From Sphaerobacter thermophilus DSM 20745 (GTDB taxonomy: Bacteria; Chloroflexota; Chloroflexia; Thermomicrobiales; Thermomicrobiaceae): 64,000 nt of DNA. Shown here one piece after another: positions 1 through 7,763 of this stretch. The stretch is taken from assembly GCF_000024985.1 (NCBI RefSeq), contig NC_013523.1, forward strand, positions 1,178,001 to 1,242,000. Direction: 5' to 3'. The notes beneath the pieces were generated by a model. The model searched no databases and was not told the DNA's origin. It saw nothing but the letters and a program-made list of their open reading frames with translations. Position 1 is the first letter of the stretch; the number at the start of each line of letters is the position of its first letter. A program made the position numbers and the translations under genes.

Positions 1-393
1 GAACTCGCTGTAGAGGTCGGACAGTGGACGGCCGAACGACTCCTCGATGGTGGCGATGATGGCCTCGGCGGGGACTGGCGGCACATGCTCGCGCAGCTTG
101 CTCAGCTCCGCCACGTACTCCGGCGGGAGCAGGTCCTCACGGGTCGAAAGGATCTGACCGAGCTTGATGAAAGTCGTGCCCAGCTCCTCGAGCGCGAGGC
201 GCAGGTGCTCGGGTTGGGTGTATCGCGGAACCCGTTTGGCGTGGCGCAGCGGCAACCGCTGGAGTGGCACCAGCGTGCTCAGGCCAAGCTGGTACAGGAG
301 CCAGCCCAGCCCGTGGCGAGAAAGGACGGTGATGATCTCCGCGTAGCGGCGCCGGTGGAGGAAGACCGGGCCGCGGAGCGAGAGCGACGGCAT
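1..393 (-). CDS. UbiB/ABC1-family atypical kinase, N-terminal part (runs off window)
   Basis: About 131 residues are visible before the gene leaves the window at base 1. The segment LGTTFIKLGQILSTREDLLP (about residues 65-85) is the KxGQ-type N-terminal signature of the ABC1/UbiB/ADCK protein-kinase-like family, followed by the usual PPVPAEAIIATIEESFG stretch. Members are ATPases linked to quinone or isoprenoid lipid metabolism at the membrane. The ATG at 393 is preceded by an AGGAG motif. The gene lies 68 bases downstream of the ABC-2 permease gene on the same strand and may be its last cotranscribed gene. The kinase core is outside the window, so activity cannot be judged. Confidence 0.85.
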   Translation of the reverse strand, partial: MPSLSLRGPVFLHRRRYAEIITVLSRHGLGWLLYQLGLSTLVPLQRLPLRHAKRVPRYTQPEHLRLALEELGTTFIKLGQILSTREDLLPPEYVAELSKLREHVPPVPAEAIIATIEESFGRPLSDLYSEF

Positions 394-461
394 CGGGCAC
401 CACACTCCTGAGGGTACAAGTCAGGAACGGCAGGGAGCGCAGGCGTGTAGCCGGCAGCGTA

Positions 462-1199
462 TCAGGGGATGTTCATCTGCCGCAAGCGGAGGGTCGCGAG
501 CGCCAGCGCGGCGATGACCAGCACCGCGAGGACGATCGTGGCGGAGGAGAGCTGCAGCGCACTATCGAGCCGGACGGCCGGGTTGTCGAGGAGCCGGACG
601 AAGACCGACTGGGCGAAGTGACGCACGCTCAGCATCTTGATGCCAGGAATGAAGCGCGCCAGTGCCGACTCCCAGATCAGGACGTAGATGATCCCTACCA
701 GCAGGGCCCGCGGGACCAGCAGGCTGACCAGCAGGAAGAGCGCACCGTAGGCGGCGACCCCGGCCAGGGTTCCTCCCAGCAGGGCGCCCAGCATGCGCCC
801 CGAGCCGCTGCCCCCAGACGCGACGACCCACGTCGCCACCAGTCCGATCGTGAAAGCCAGAGCCGTCACGAGTGCCGAGGCAATGAACTTCTCGACGATC
901 AACCGGCTGCGTGCCACGGGCTTGAGGACGATGTAGACGAGCGTCCGGTCGGCGATCTCGTTGCCGAGCGCGTTGGTCGCCAGGATCAACGTGGCGAGGG
1001 GCAGGATGGTCGGCGCCAGAATCTCAAGGAACAGGTTGGTCAGAAACTCGGCGGCGTCTCCCGTCTCACTGCTCCAGCGGAAGATGGCGGCGAAGAGGAC
1101 GGGGGTTGCTGCGAAGAGAGCGACCAGGAGGGTGGCTCGACCGGCGCGAAACTGGCGCAGCGTGAGCCACAGGATCGGCGCGCGGCGGGTAATCGACAT
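462..1199 (-). CDS. ABC-2 type transporter permease subunit
   Basis: A 245-residue polytopic membrane protein with about six hydrophobic segments. After the second comes an LATNALGNEIADRTLVYIVLKP stretch (roughly residues 78-100), typical of ABC-2 exporters, where a conserved E and R precede 'reorganised' membrane helices. It should form the membrane channel for the ATPase encoded 24 bases upstream (1224-2201). The substrate cannot be told from sequence. It is the second permease of the cluster; the other (2233-3147) differs in sequence, so the two pairs may form separate exporters or one heteromeric complex. Confidence 0.8.
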   Translation of the reverse strand: MSITRRAPILWLTLRQFRAGRATLLVALFAATPVLFAAIFRWSSETGDAAEFLTNLFLEILAPTILPLATLILATNALGNEIADRTLVYIVLKPVARSRLIVEKFIASALVTALAFTIGLVATWVVASGGSGSGRMLGALLGGTLAGVAAYGALFLLVSLLVPRALLVGIIYVLIWESALARFIPGIKMLSVRHFAQSVFVRLLDNPAVRLDSALQLSSATIVLAVLVIAALALATLRLRQMNIP

Positions 1200-1223
1200 G
1201 CTGCTCTCCGCCCTCCTCGGGGT

Positions 1224-2201
1224 CTAACGTGCGGTCACGTAGGCGAAAACGCTGGCCAGAGAGTCGTCGAGCGCCGTGACCTCGTACAGCCGGATACCGA
1301 GCTCTCGCGCAACCTTCGGCACGGCGCGGTAGAGATCCCGGACGTCGCCGGTCTCGATCAGCACGGCGTCGCCGTCGACGCGGACGCTCTCAAGTGCCGG
1401 CAGGCGGATCAGCGCGGCCGCCAGGGTACGGGCGTCATCGGCGCGCACCCGCACCCGGCGGGCGTGCTCGTCGATCTTGTCGCGAATCGCGCGGTAGTCA
1501 CCCGCCGCGGCGAGCTTCCCGTTGACCAGCACCAGAATCTGATCTGCCAGGCGCTCGACCTCGTGCAGGATGTGGGAGGAGACGATCACCGTGCGACCTT
1601 CGGCGCCGAGCGACCGGATGAGCTTGATGAGCTGGAGGCGCTGCAACGGGTCGGTGCCGGTCAGCGGCTCGTCCAGGATGAGCACTTCCGGCTCGTGGAC
1701 CAGGGCGGCAGCCACCTTGATCCGCTGGCGCATCCCCTTCGAATAGCCGCCGACCGGTCGATCCGCGGCCGCCGTCATCTCCACCCGGGCGATTGCCGCG
1801 GCTGCGGCGGCGTCTGGATCGGGCAGCCGCTGAAGGATTGCGTTGAGCCGGACGAACTCCCGACCGGTAAGGAAGGGGTAGACCACCTCCTGCTCGGGCA
1901 CGAGGCCGACGCGTCGGTAGAGCCCCGGATTGGCTCGTACCGGCTCGCCGAGCACGCGCACGGTCCCCATGGATGGGGTAAGCAGCCCGGCCAGCATCTT
2001 CAGGATCGTGGACTTGCCCGCACCGTTCGGTCCCAGGAGGCCAGTCACCCCAGGACCGATCGCGAATGAGACGTTCGACACGGCGACGACGTCACCGTAC
2101 CATTTTGACACCTCGGTGACTTCGATCGTCCGCGGGCCGTCCGGAGGCACGAACCCGGCGACCGGCCTCTGCTCTTCGGCTTGCTGTTCGACTTCTACCA
2201 C
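1224..2201 (-). CDS. ABC transporter ATP-binding protein
   Basis: A 325-residue ABC ATPase. It has Walker A (GPNGAGKST, about residues 57-65), a signature loop of the form GGYSKGMRQR, Walker B (VLILDEPLTGTDP) and the H-loop (IVSSHILHEVE). The C-terminal ~90 residues after the nucleotide-binding domain match the extra domain found in CcmA/NatA-type exporter ATPases. The start is GTG at 2201, with a GAAAGG ribosome-binding site upstream. It sits between two permease genes, 31 bases after the one at 2233 and 24 bases before the one at 462, so it most likely energises one or both. Confidence 0.9.
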   Translation of the reverse strand: MVEVEQQAEEQRPVAGFVPPDGPRTIEVTEVSKWYGDVVAVSNVSFAIGPGVTGLLGPNGAGKSTILKMLAGLLTPSMGTVRVLGEPVRANPGLYRRVGLVPEQEVVYPFLTGREFVRLNAILQRLPDPDAAAAAAIARVEMTAAADRPVGGYSKGMRQRIKVAAALVHEPEVLILDEPLTGTDPLQRLQLIKLIRSLGAEGRTVIVSSHILHEVERLADQILVLVNGKLAAAGDYRAIRDKIDEHARRVRVRADDARTLAAALIRLPALESVRVDGDAVLIETGDVRDLYRAVPKVARELGIRLYEVTALDDSLASVFAYVTAR

Positions 2202-2232
2202 CGTGCCGTGCCTTTCGGTCCGACGTAGTGCG

Positions 2233-3147
2233 TCAATCTTCGGCCAGGTAGCGCTGGTACATGACGACGCCGCAGATAGCAGCCACGGCGGCCACCACCA
2301 GGAGATAGAGCCATCCCTGTAGTGGTGTCCCGATCGGCGGTGAGCCGACCGCCGTTGCGCCGCCGAAGATCCAGTTGATGATTCGGTCCGGGACGTCGGC
2401 GAGGCTGATCAGGTCCAGGAAATCACGCCACGAGGCCGTGATGGCGCTGGCGAGCGCTTGGACGATCGCCGTCTCAATGGTGATGAACCCGATGTAGATG
2501 GCGGCCGCTACCCCTTTGCGGGCGGTGAACGACGCGATGACCAGCCCGATAGCGGCATAGAAGATTGAGAGCAGCGTACCCGTGGCCAGAATCCGGCCAA
2601 CCTCGTCGGGCTGCTCACGCAGGTAGGTGAGCGGGGAGTCGGCTAGCAGCACGTTGCCGATGAAGAGGAGCAGCGGCGGCAGAATCGCGATCGAGCCCAG
2701 AAGAATGCCGAGTGCCGCGATCTTGGCAAACAGGTAGTCGCCGCGCGTAATGGCCCGGGAGAAGTAGAGCGGGAGGACGTTCTCCCGCCGATCGTCGCAC
2801 AGCATCTCCGGCGCAGCCGCCGCGGCGAAGATCAGGAGCAAGGGCGAGAGGGCGATGTACAGGGTGCTGTAGTTGAACCCCTCTGCCACCGGGCCGACCA
2901 GGGCGCGAATGCCGATGATTACCGCCACCGGTAGGAAGGAGGCGGCGTAGAGAAAGATCGGGATAATCTTGGCCGTCCAGCGCTTCTTGACGCCCAGCGC
3001 GCGCCGAACCGAGTACCAGGTCAGCGCACGCACCGCGTGGGCACGCCCCTCCCGACGTCCCTCGTAGTGCTGGTAGCCACGATCGAAGACCTCGCCATAG
3101 CGCCCGCCGGACTGGGCGGCGCCGGCCTCACCCGGCACGCTCGACAC
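2233..3147 (-). CDS. ABC-2 type transporter permease subunit
   Basis: A protein of about 304 residues with several hydrophobic segments and the loop APEMLCDDRRENVLPLYFSR, which resembles the D/E-R 'unit' after the second helix of ABC-2 permeases. The start chosen is GTG at 3147, because a GGAGGG site lies 8 bases upstream; it overlaps the end of the preceding ATPase gene by 20 bases, which suggests translational coupling. An in-frame ATG at 3186 is possible but would deepen the overlap. The N-terminal ~35 residues are hydrophilic and contain YGEVFDRGYQHYEG, a segment often seen ahead of the first helix in this permease group. Confidence 0.8.
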   Translation of the reverse strand: MSSVPGEAGAAQSGGRYGEVFDRGYQHYEGRREGRAHAVRALTWYSVRRALGVKKRWTAKIIPIFLYAASFLPVAVIIGIRALVGPVAEGFNYSTLYIALSPLLLIFAAAAAPEMLCDDRRENVLPLYFSRAITRGDYLFAKIAALGILLGSIAILPPLLLFIGNVLLADSPLTYLREQPDEVGRILATGTLLSIFYAAIGLVIASFTARKGVAAAIYIGFITIETAIVQALASAITASWRDFLDLISLADVPDRIINWIFGGATAVGSPPIGTPLQGWLYLLVVAAVAAICGVVMYQRYLAED

Positions 3148-4105
3148 CGTCGCTCCCTCCGTTGGCTGCCAGTACCTGCTGGACATAAACGTCCTCCAAC
3201 GAGCGCGATTGCACCCGCAACCCGCGAAGGGCGACATCGAGGTCCGCAGCCGTGTCCCGGATCAGATCGAAGACCAGGTCATCGGTGTGCTTCACGGCGA
3301 GCATGCCGTCGCTCGCCGTTACGGTCGCGCCGCGCGCGATCAGGGCTTCGCGGAAGCGAGCTGCATCACCGTCGACCTCTACCAGGATGTCGCCGGCCCC
3401 CGCGATCAGCTCACGCACCGGGCCATGCTGCACCAGCCGGCCCTGGGCAATCAGCAAGACATAGTCGCAGACGCGCTCGACGTCATCGAGCAAGTGGGAA
3501 CTGAGTACCACGGTGATCCCCACCTCGCGGTGGATCCGGTTGATGAGCTGCAGCATCTCGTCCCGGCCCTGCGGGTCCATGCCGTTGGTTGGCTCATCGA
3601 GGAAGACCAGATCGGGGTCGTGGACGATCGCCTGGGCCAGCTTGACCCGCTGCTTCATGCCGGTCGAGAACTCCCGGATCAGGCGATAGCGCTCCTCGTC
3701 GACGCCACAGTGGTACAGCACCTCTGCAGCCCGAAGGCGCGCGGCTCGGGCAGGTAGCCCCGACATCTGCGCCATGTGGCCCACGAAGTCGGCGGCGGTC
3801 ACATCGCCCGGCAGGCAATCCGATTCGGGCATGTAGCCGGTGCGCTGGCGGATCTGGATACCGTCGCGGGCGATGTCAAAGCCGAGAACGCTGGCCTCGC
3901 CCTGGGTCGGGCGGATCAGTCCGAGGAGCAGCTTGATGAGGGTGGACTTGCCAGCGCCGTTTGGTCCCAGCAGACCGATGGCGCCGGGCGGCACCTCCAG
4001 GTCGAGGTGATCCAGCGCGACAACAGAGCCATATGCCTTGTGCAGCCCGCGGCTGATGATGACCGGTTCGTCGCGGTGCGGTTCCATCGACCACCCTTCA
4101 GACAA
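3128..4105 (-). CDS. ABC transporter ATP-binding protein
   Basis: A 325-residue ABC ATPase with Walker A GPNGAGKST (about residues 49-57), signature FSTGMKQR, Walker B LVFLDEPTNGMDP and switch histidine LSSHLLDD. It is the first gene of a five-gene minus-strand run (two ATPases, two permeases, ubiB-like). The start at 4105 has only a modest ribosome-binding site; an internal ATG at 4087 (MEPHRDEP) is a reasonable alternative. It pairs naturally with the permease whose start it overlaps. Substrate unknown; exporters of this sort move drugs, lipids, heme or ions. Confidence 0.9.
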   Translation of the reverse strand: MSEGWSMEPHRDEPVIISRGLHKAYGSVVALDHLDLEVPPGAIGLLGPNGAGKSTLIKLLLGLIRPTQGEASVLGFDIARDGIQIRQRTGYMPESDCLPGDVTAADFVGHMAQMSGLPARAARLRAAEVLYHCGVDEERYRLIREFSTGMKQRVKLAQAIVHDPDLVFLDEPTNGMDPQGRDEMLQLINRIHREVGITVVLSSHLLDDVERVCDYVLLIAQGRLVQHGPVRELIAGAGDILVEVDGDAARFREALIARGATVTASDGMLAVKHTDDLVFDLIRDTAADLDVALRGLRVQSRSLEDVYVQQVLAANGGSDGVERAG

Positions 4106-4211
4106 GCCTTGCTTACACCAGCGAGGCAGCAGCGCGCTGGACGCTCACCAGTATACCGCCTCGCGGCAACTCTCGGGCCCATTCCCACCGCGTCGGCCTC
4201 GTCGCTACGGG

Positions 4212-4217
4212 TATAAT
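4212..4217 (+). promoter_or_regulatory. Putative -10 box for htpX-pspAB
   Basis: A perfect TATAAT lies 43 bases before the htpX GTG in the divergent spacer between the ABC operon and htpX. No convincing -35 hexamer is present at 16-18 bases, so another sigma factor or an activator may be involved. Confidence 0.4.
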
Positions 4218-4260
4218 TCAATCGAGGTGGCTCGGTACCTTACATAAAGCGAGGAACAAC

Positions 4261-5190
4261 GTGGCAAGCACTGTCGGTCGAATGGCCCGCTGGGGCCGAG
4301 ACACTGAACTCTCTGTCCGCATGTTCATCGTGATGTTCTTGCTGGCAGCCGTTTACCTTGGCTTCATCGCGGTGTTGTGGTATGCCGGGGTGGACTTCAT
4401 CACCATGACCGTTATCGCGGCTGCGTTGCTGGGAGTTCAGTACTTCGCGTCGGACAAGATTGCGCTCATGACGATGGGCGCCCGAGAGGTCTCCCCGCAA
4501 GAGGCGCCGGAGCTGCACGCGATGGTTGATCGCCTCGCCCAGATCGCCGACCTGCCCAAGCCGCGTGTGGCCATCTCGCCCTCACGCGTACCAAACGCCT
4601 TCGCGACGGGGCGCAACCCCAAGAACTCCGTGGTGGCCGTCACGCAGGGGTTGCTGGAGCGTCTCGACCCGCCTGAAATCGAAGCGGTGCTGGCGCACGA
4701 GCTGAGCCACATCCGCAACCGCGACGTCATGGTGATGACGCTCGCGACCTTCTTCGCCGTGGTCGCGCAGTTGTTGATGCGCTGGCTGTTCTGGGGCGGC
4801 ATGTACGGCGGGTTTGGGGGCCGGCGTGGCGACCGGCGCGATGGCGGTGGCGGAGCGATCGCGCTCGTCTACCTCGCGTCGATTCTTGTCTGGGTGATCA
4901 GCTACTTCTTGATCCGCGCTCTGTCGCGCTACCGGGAGTACGCCGCGGACCGCGGCGCCGCAATCATCACCGGCGCACCGTCGCAGTTGATGTCGGCGCT
5001 CATCAAGATCAGCGGCGTGATGGATCGCATTCCCGAACGCGACCTGCGCGAGGTGCAGGGGATGAACGCGCTGTTCATCATCCCGGCTGCCAAGGGCCGG
5101 GATCTGGCCGAGCTCTTCTCGACGCACCCGTCGCTGGAGAACCGCCTGGAACGGCTGCGGCGTCTGTCGCGGGAGATGGAGGGGCTGTGA
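4261..5190 (+). CDS. htpX: HtpX-like M48 zinc metalloprotease
   Basis: A 309-residue membrane protease for quality control of inner-membrane proteins. Two hydrophobic segments near the N-terminus (about residues 20-40 and 44-62) are followed by the catalytic helix AHELSH (H146, E147, H150) and the third zinc ligand E226 in SRYREYAADR, with two further hydrophobic segments between them. The length matches HtpX (about 290-300). The start is GTG at 4261. Its stop overlaps the GTG of the next gene by four bases, so the two are probably translationally coupled; that neighbour looks like PspAB, which places this protease in a phage-shock-type envelope-stress module. Confidence 0.93.
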   Translation: MASTVGRMARWGRDTELSVRMFIVMFLLAAVYLGFIAVLWYAGVDFITMTVIAAALLGVQYFASDKIALMTMGAREVSPQEAPELHAMVDRLAQIADLPKPRVAISPSRVPNAFATGRNPKNSVVAVTQGLLERLDPPEIEAVLAHELSHIRNRDVMVMTLATFFAVVAQLLMRWLFWGGMYGGFGGRRGDRRDGGGGAIALVYLASILVWVISYFLIRALSRYREYAADRGAAIITGAPSQLMSALIKISGVMDRIPERDLREVQGMNALFIIPAAKGRDLAELFSTHPSLENRLERLRRLSREMEGL

Positions 5191-5759
5191 GGCGGTTCCT
5201 GGATGCGCTGCTGGGGCGCGCTCGACCCCTTCCGGCGAAGAACGAGCGCCTGTTCGCCATCTCCACGGCGATGGTGACCTTGGAGCTGCAGCTCGGCCTG
5301 AAGGCGATCGACCGAGCCGGGATCACCTTCAAGCCGGTCGAGTCCAACTACTTCGAGCGCATGAGCGTCGACCTGAACGCGCTCCTTGAGATCAGCACCC
5401 GCGACACCGGGTCGCGCTTCGAGACGAAGACTGACCAGTACAACTTCCGCTGGATCATCCTCCAGGATCCTGAGTTCGAGGACCTGGTCGCGACGATCCA
5501 CATCGTGAGCGAGGAGCTGGTCGCCAACGGCTTCGGCGAGCAGCTCCTTGCGAGCGTGTTCGGCTTCACCACAGCCGAGGGGCAGCACGTCTACTGGATT
5601 TACAACTACAAGCGAGGACGTTTCTACCCCTTCGTCCCGCGGGGTAATCGCGCTCGCGACAACGCGCTCGAGCTGCGGATGGGCAGCGCGATGGAGCGGG
5701 AACTGCCCGTGGAGCCGGAGCTCGAGCGCTGGTATCCCATCTGGGACATCCCGTTCTAA
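5187..5759 (+). CDS. pspAB: PspA-associated protein PspAB-like
   Basis: A 190-residue soluble protein without signal peptide or membrane helix. Its start overlaps htpX (GTGA) with a GGAGGGG site just upstream. Notable segments are KNERLFAISTAM near residues 18-29, a conserved FETKTDQYNFRW and a C-terminal RWYPIWDIPF. This architecture and its linkage to htpX match the PspAB family described with PspA in actinobacteria and relatives. Molecular function is unknown; the context implies a role in membrane stress together with HtpX, PspA and PspAA. The family assignment is from recalled sequence features, not a search. Confidence 0.75.
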   Translation: MRRFLDALLGRARPLPAKNERLFAISTAMVTLELQLGLKAIDRAGITFKPVESNYFERMSVDLNALLEISTRDTGSRFETKTDQYNFRWIILQDPEFEDLVATIHIVSEELVANGFGEQLLASVFGFTTAEGQHVYWIYNYKRGRFYPFVPRGNRARDNALELRMGSAMERELPVEPELERWYPIWDIPF

Positions 5760-5869
5760 CCGCGACGACGGCGGGCGGGCCAGCCGACGTGATCCAGCGT
5801 GAGCAGGCCACCGTCATCGGTCCTGCACGAGCAGCCACCTCGGCCGAGGGTGACACCAACTAGAGAGAT

Positions 5870-5929
5870 CACGACGAAGGGGAGCCATCATCGCTGCTCC
5901 CCTCTGTCACCCATGGAATTTTCGTCGTG
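5870..5929. terminator. Nested hairpin between converging psp genes
   Basis: Two nested inverted repeats: outer CACGACGAA (5870-5878) with TTCGTCGTG (5921-5929), and inner GGGGAGC (5879-5885) with GCTCCCC (5896-5902). It sits between the converging ends of pspAB and pspAA and is likely a shared terminator for both strands. U-tracts are poor. Confidence 0.6.
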
Positions 5930-5938
5930 CGGTAGCGT

Positions 5939-6217
5939 CTAGCCCGGAACCAGCCCGTCGCCGATGAACATCTCGCTGGCCTCTTCGAAGGTCGTGTCGG
6001 GAGGCGGCAGGACGATCTCAGATTCCACCAGCTCCTCCGCCGGGACGGGCGTGCCATGCTCGCGCACGAGGGCCAGCAGGTCGTTGAGCAGCACCTTGAA
6101 GCGGTCCTTGTCGCCGGCAGCGATGGCCGCCACAAGGTCGTTGTCGATCTCGTTCAACTTGTCGAGGTAGGCGCTGTCGATCCGGTATTGGCCCTCGGTC
6201 GCGATCCGCACGATCAT
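5939..6217 (-). CDS. pspAA: PspA-associated protein PspAA
   Basis: A small 92-residue acidic protein starting MIVRIATEGQYRID, with a helical middle and a C-terminal acidic tail. The beginning and size match the PspAA family, found directly next to pspA in actinobacteria, Chloroflexota and archaea. Its ATG overlaps the pspA stop codon by four bases (ATGA), so the two are translationally coupled and probably made in a fixed ratio. PspAA is thought to act with PspA; its biochemical role is not known. Confidence 0.85.
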   Translation of the reverse strand: MIVRIATEGQYRIDSAYLDKLNEIDNDLVAAIAAGDKDRFKVLLNDLLALVREHGTPVPAEELVESEIVLPPPDTTFEEASEMFIGDGLVPG

Positions 6218-6954
6218 TGCTGGCCTCCCTCTGGGAGCGTCTTTGGCTGCTCAGGAGCACCAAGTTCGGCCTTGAGCGCCGCCAGTTCGGCGTCAACGCT
6301 TTCGCGCACGGTGATCTGCGCCAGCTCCCGTTCGATCGCATCACGCCCGGAGGTCGTAAAGTCCTCCAATGCGCCGGAGGCGATCAGCTCGTCGATGGCA
6401 CCGGCGCGAGCCTGGAGCTGCTCGGTCTTCTCCTGGGCGCGATCGAGGGCCAGACCAACGTCGGCCAACTCCTCGGAGAGTCCGGTTACCGCCTCACCGA
6501 TACGCACCTGGGCCTCGGCCGCTGAGTACTGGGCCTTGACCACTTCCTTGCGCGTGCGGAAGGACTCGATCTTCATCCGCAGCCGGGTCTCGGCCTGCTC
6601 CAGCTTCGCCTGCTCCTGATCGAGCTGCGCCGTCTGCTGATCCAGGTCCGCCAACTGCTGCTGGATCATGGCGCGGCGCTCGAGCGCGGCGCGTGCCAGG
6701 TCATCCCGCCCAACCGCGACGGCCTGCCGCGCCTGTTCATTGAGCCGGTTGACGCTCTCCTGCAGCTTGGCCTTCTGCAGCTCTAGCCGCCGCTTGGAGG
6801 TCGCTACCTCGACGACTCCGCGCTTGACCTGCTGCAGCATCTCCAACTGGCGCTCATAGGAGTAGTCGAGCGTCTCACGCGGATCCTCGGCCGCACCGAG
6901 CAGCCGGTTCACCTTGACCTTGATGAGGGTGGTGAATCGGGATAGCAAACCCAT
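6214..6954 (-). CDS. pspA: PspA/IM30 (ESCRT-III-like) membrane-stress protein
   Basis: A 246-residue, nearly all-helical protein with long coiled coils. The N-terminus has the RFTTLIKVKVNRLLGAAEDP pattern of PspA/Vipp1, followed by an LDYSYERQLEMLQQVKRGV helix. Family members assemble as ESCRT-III-like polymers on the inner face of the cell membrane and keep it intact under stress. A promoter-like TTCACT-17-TATAAT lies 60-90 bases upstream. The gene is the first of the pspA-pspAA pair that converges on htpX-pspAB. No PspF-like activator is adjacent. Confidence 0.93.
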   Translation of the reverse strand: MGLLSRFTTLIKVKVNRLLGAAEDPRETLDYSYERQLEMLQQVKRGVVEVATSKRRLELQKAKLQESVNRLNEQARQAVAVGRDDLARAALERRAMIQQQLADLDQQTAQLDQEQAKLEQAETRLRMKIESFRTRKEVVKAQYSAAEAQVRIGEAVTGLSEELADVGLALDRAQEKTEQLQARAGAIDELIASGALEDFTTSGRDAIERELAQITVRESVDAELAALKAELGAPEQPKTLPEGGQQ

Positions 6955-7013
6955 CGTCCGTCCAATCTACTCAGTGCGATGCGCACTGCGGGCGCCGGTG
7001 AGTCGTTGCCGTC

Positions 7014-7042
7014 ATTATAGCCGCATCCAGCCGGCAAGTGAA
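7014..7042 (-). promoter_or_regulatory. Putative pspA promoter
   Basis: On the minus strand TTCACT (7042-7037) and a perfect TATAAT (7019-7014) are separated by 17 bases, about 60 bases before the pspA start. It has the shape of a housekeeping sigma-70-type promoter. Confidence 0.5.
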
Positions 7043-7093
7043 CGAAGGACAGGAACGACGACGCGGCGGTGTAAGGGGTATCGCGGCGAAGCG

Positions 7094-7114
7094 CGGCGGC
7101 GGACCGCGCCGCCG
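7094..7114 (-). terminator. GC-rich hairpin downstream of infA
   Basis: A perfect 8-bp stem (CGGCGGCG with CGCCGCCG, five-base loop) begins about 33 bases after the infA stop on the minus strand. There is no U-tract, so it may only stabilise the 3' end. Confidence 0.35.
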
Positions 7115-7146
7115 GCGTGCCGGGTGGGGAACTGGGGAAACGGCCG

Positions 7147-7422
7147 CTAGCGGTAGCGGTAGGTGATGCGACCCCGGGTCAGATCGTAGGGTGACAGCTC
7201 CACGACCACGCGGTCGCCAGGGAGCACACGGATGAAGTGCTTGCGCATCTTCCCCGCCAGATGAGCGAGGACCGTATGCCCGTTGTCGAGTTCAACCCTG
7301 AACATCGCGTTGGGCAGGGCCTCAGCGACCCGTCCCTCGACGGTGATCGCGTCGGGGTTGCTGGGGCGCGGCCCGCGTGCTGGCGCCTGCGCGCCACCTC
7401 GTCGCTGTGTTGGTCGTGCCAT
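7147..7422 (-). CDS. infA: Translation initiation factor IF-1
   Basis: A 91-residue S1/OB-fold protein that binds the ribosomal A site during initiation. The core [20 protein letters not shown] and [22 protein letters not shown] is nearly textbook IF-1. The ATG at 7422 is set by a strong AAGGAGG site. The protein carries about 20 extra N-terminal residues rich in R, P, Q and G ([12 protein letters not shown]...) that usual ~72-residue IF-1 lacks. It stands alone after treY rather than in a ribosomal-protein operon. The basic tail could bind rRNA; that is inference. Confidence 0.95.
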   Translation of the reverse strand: MARPTQRRGGAQAPARGPRPSNPDAITVEGRVAEALPNAMFRVELDNGHTVLAHLAGKMRKHFIRVLPGDRVVVELSPYDLTRGRITYRYR

Positions 7423-7763
7423 GAATCCTCCTTCTCCGCTCGCGCGGCCGATCTTCAGCCTGCCTCGGGCCTGTAGCCCGTGCACCCACACCACGGGTGG
7501 GATGCGGCCTTCGGCACGCGCAAGCCTCGTGTCTGTATCGCATCACGTGGACCGGGACTGCTATGGGAGTCTCTGCCAGCCGCGTGGTGCGGAATCCTCG
7601 CCCACGACCGGGACCGGCCGCGGCCCGCACCGGCACTTGTCGGGGTGTTGAAAGCGCCGGAGGGGCGAGAAGGCAAGAACACAACGTAATCCTACCACAT
7701 CCGGCCGACCGAGGACGCCGAACCTGACCAGCTCTCGCAACCGCGGGTTGGTGCTACCGGTGC
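7423..7763. other. Intergenic region upstream of infA, nothing recognised
   Basis: The 341 bases between the treY stop and the infA start hold no credible gene, RNA or strong promoter. A TAGGAT at 7694-7689 (minus) could be a -10 box for infA but lacks a -35 partner. Base composition is like the surroundings. Confidence 0.5.
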
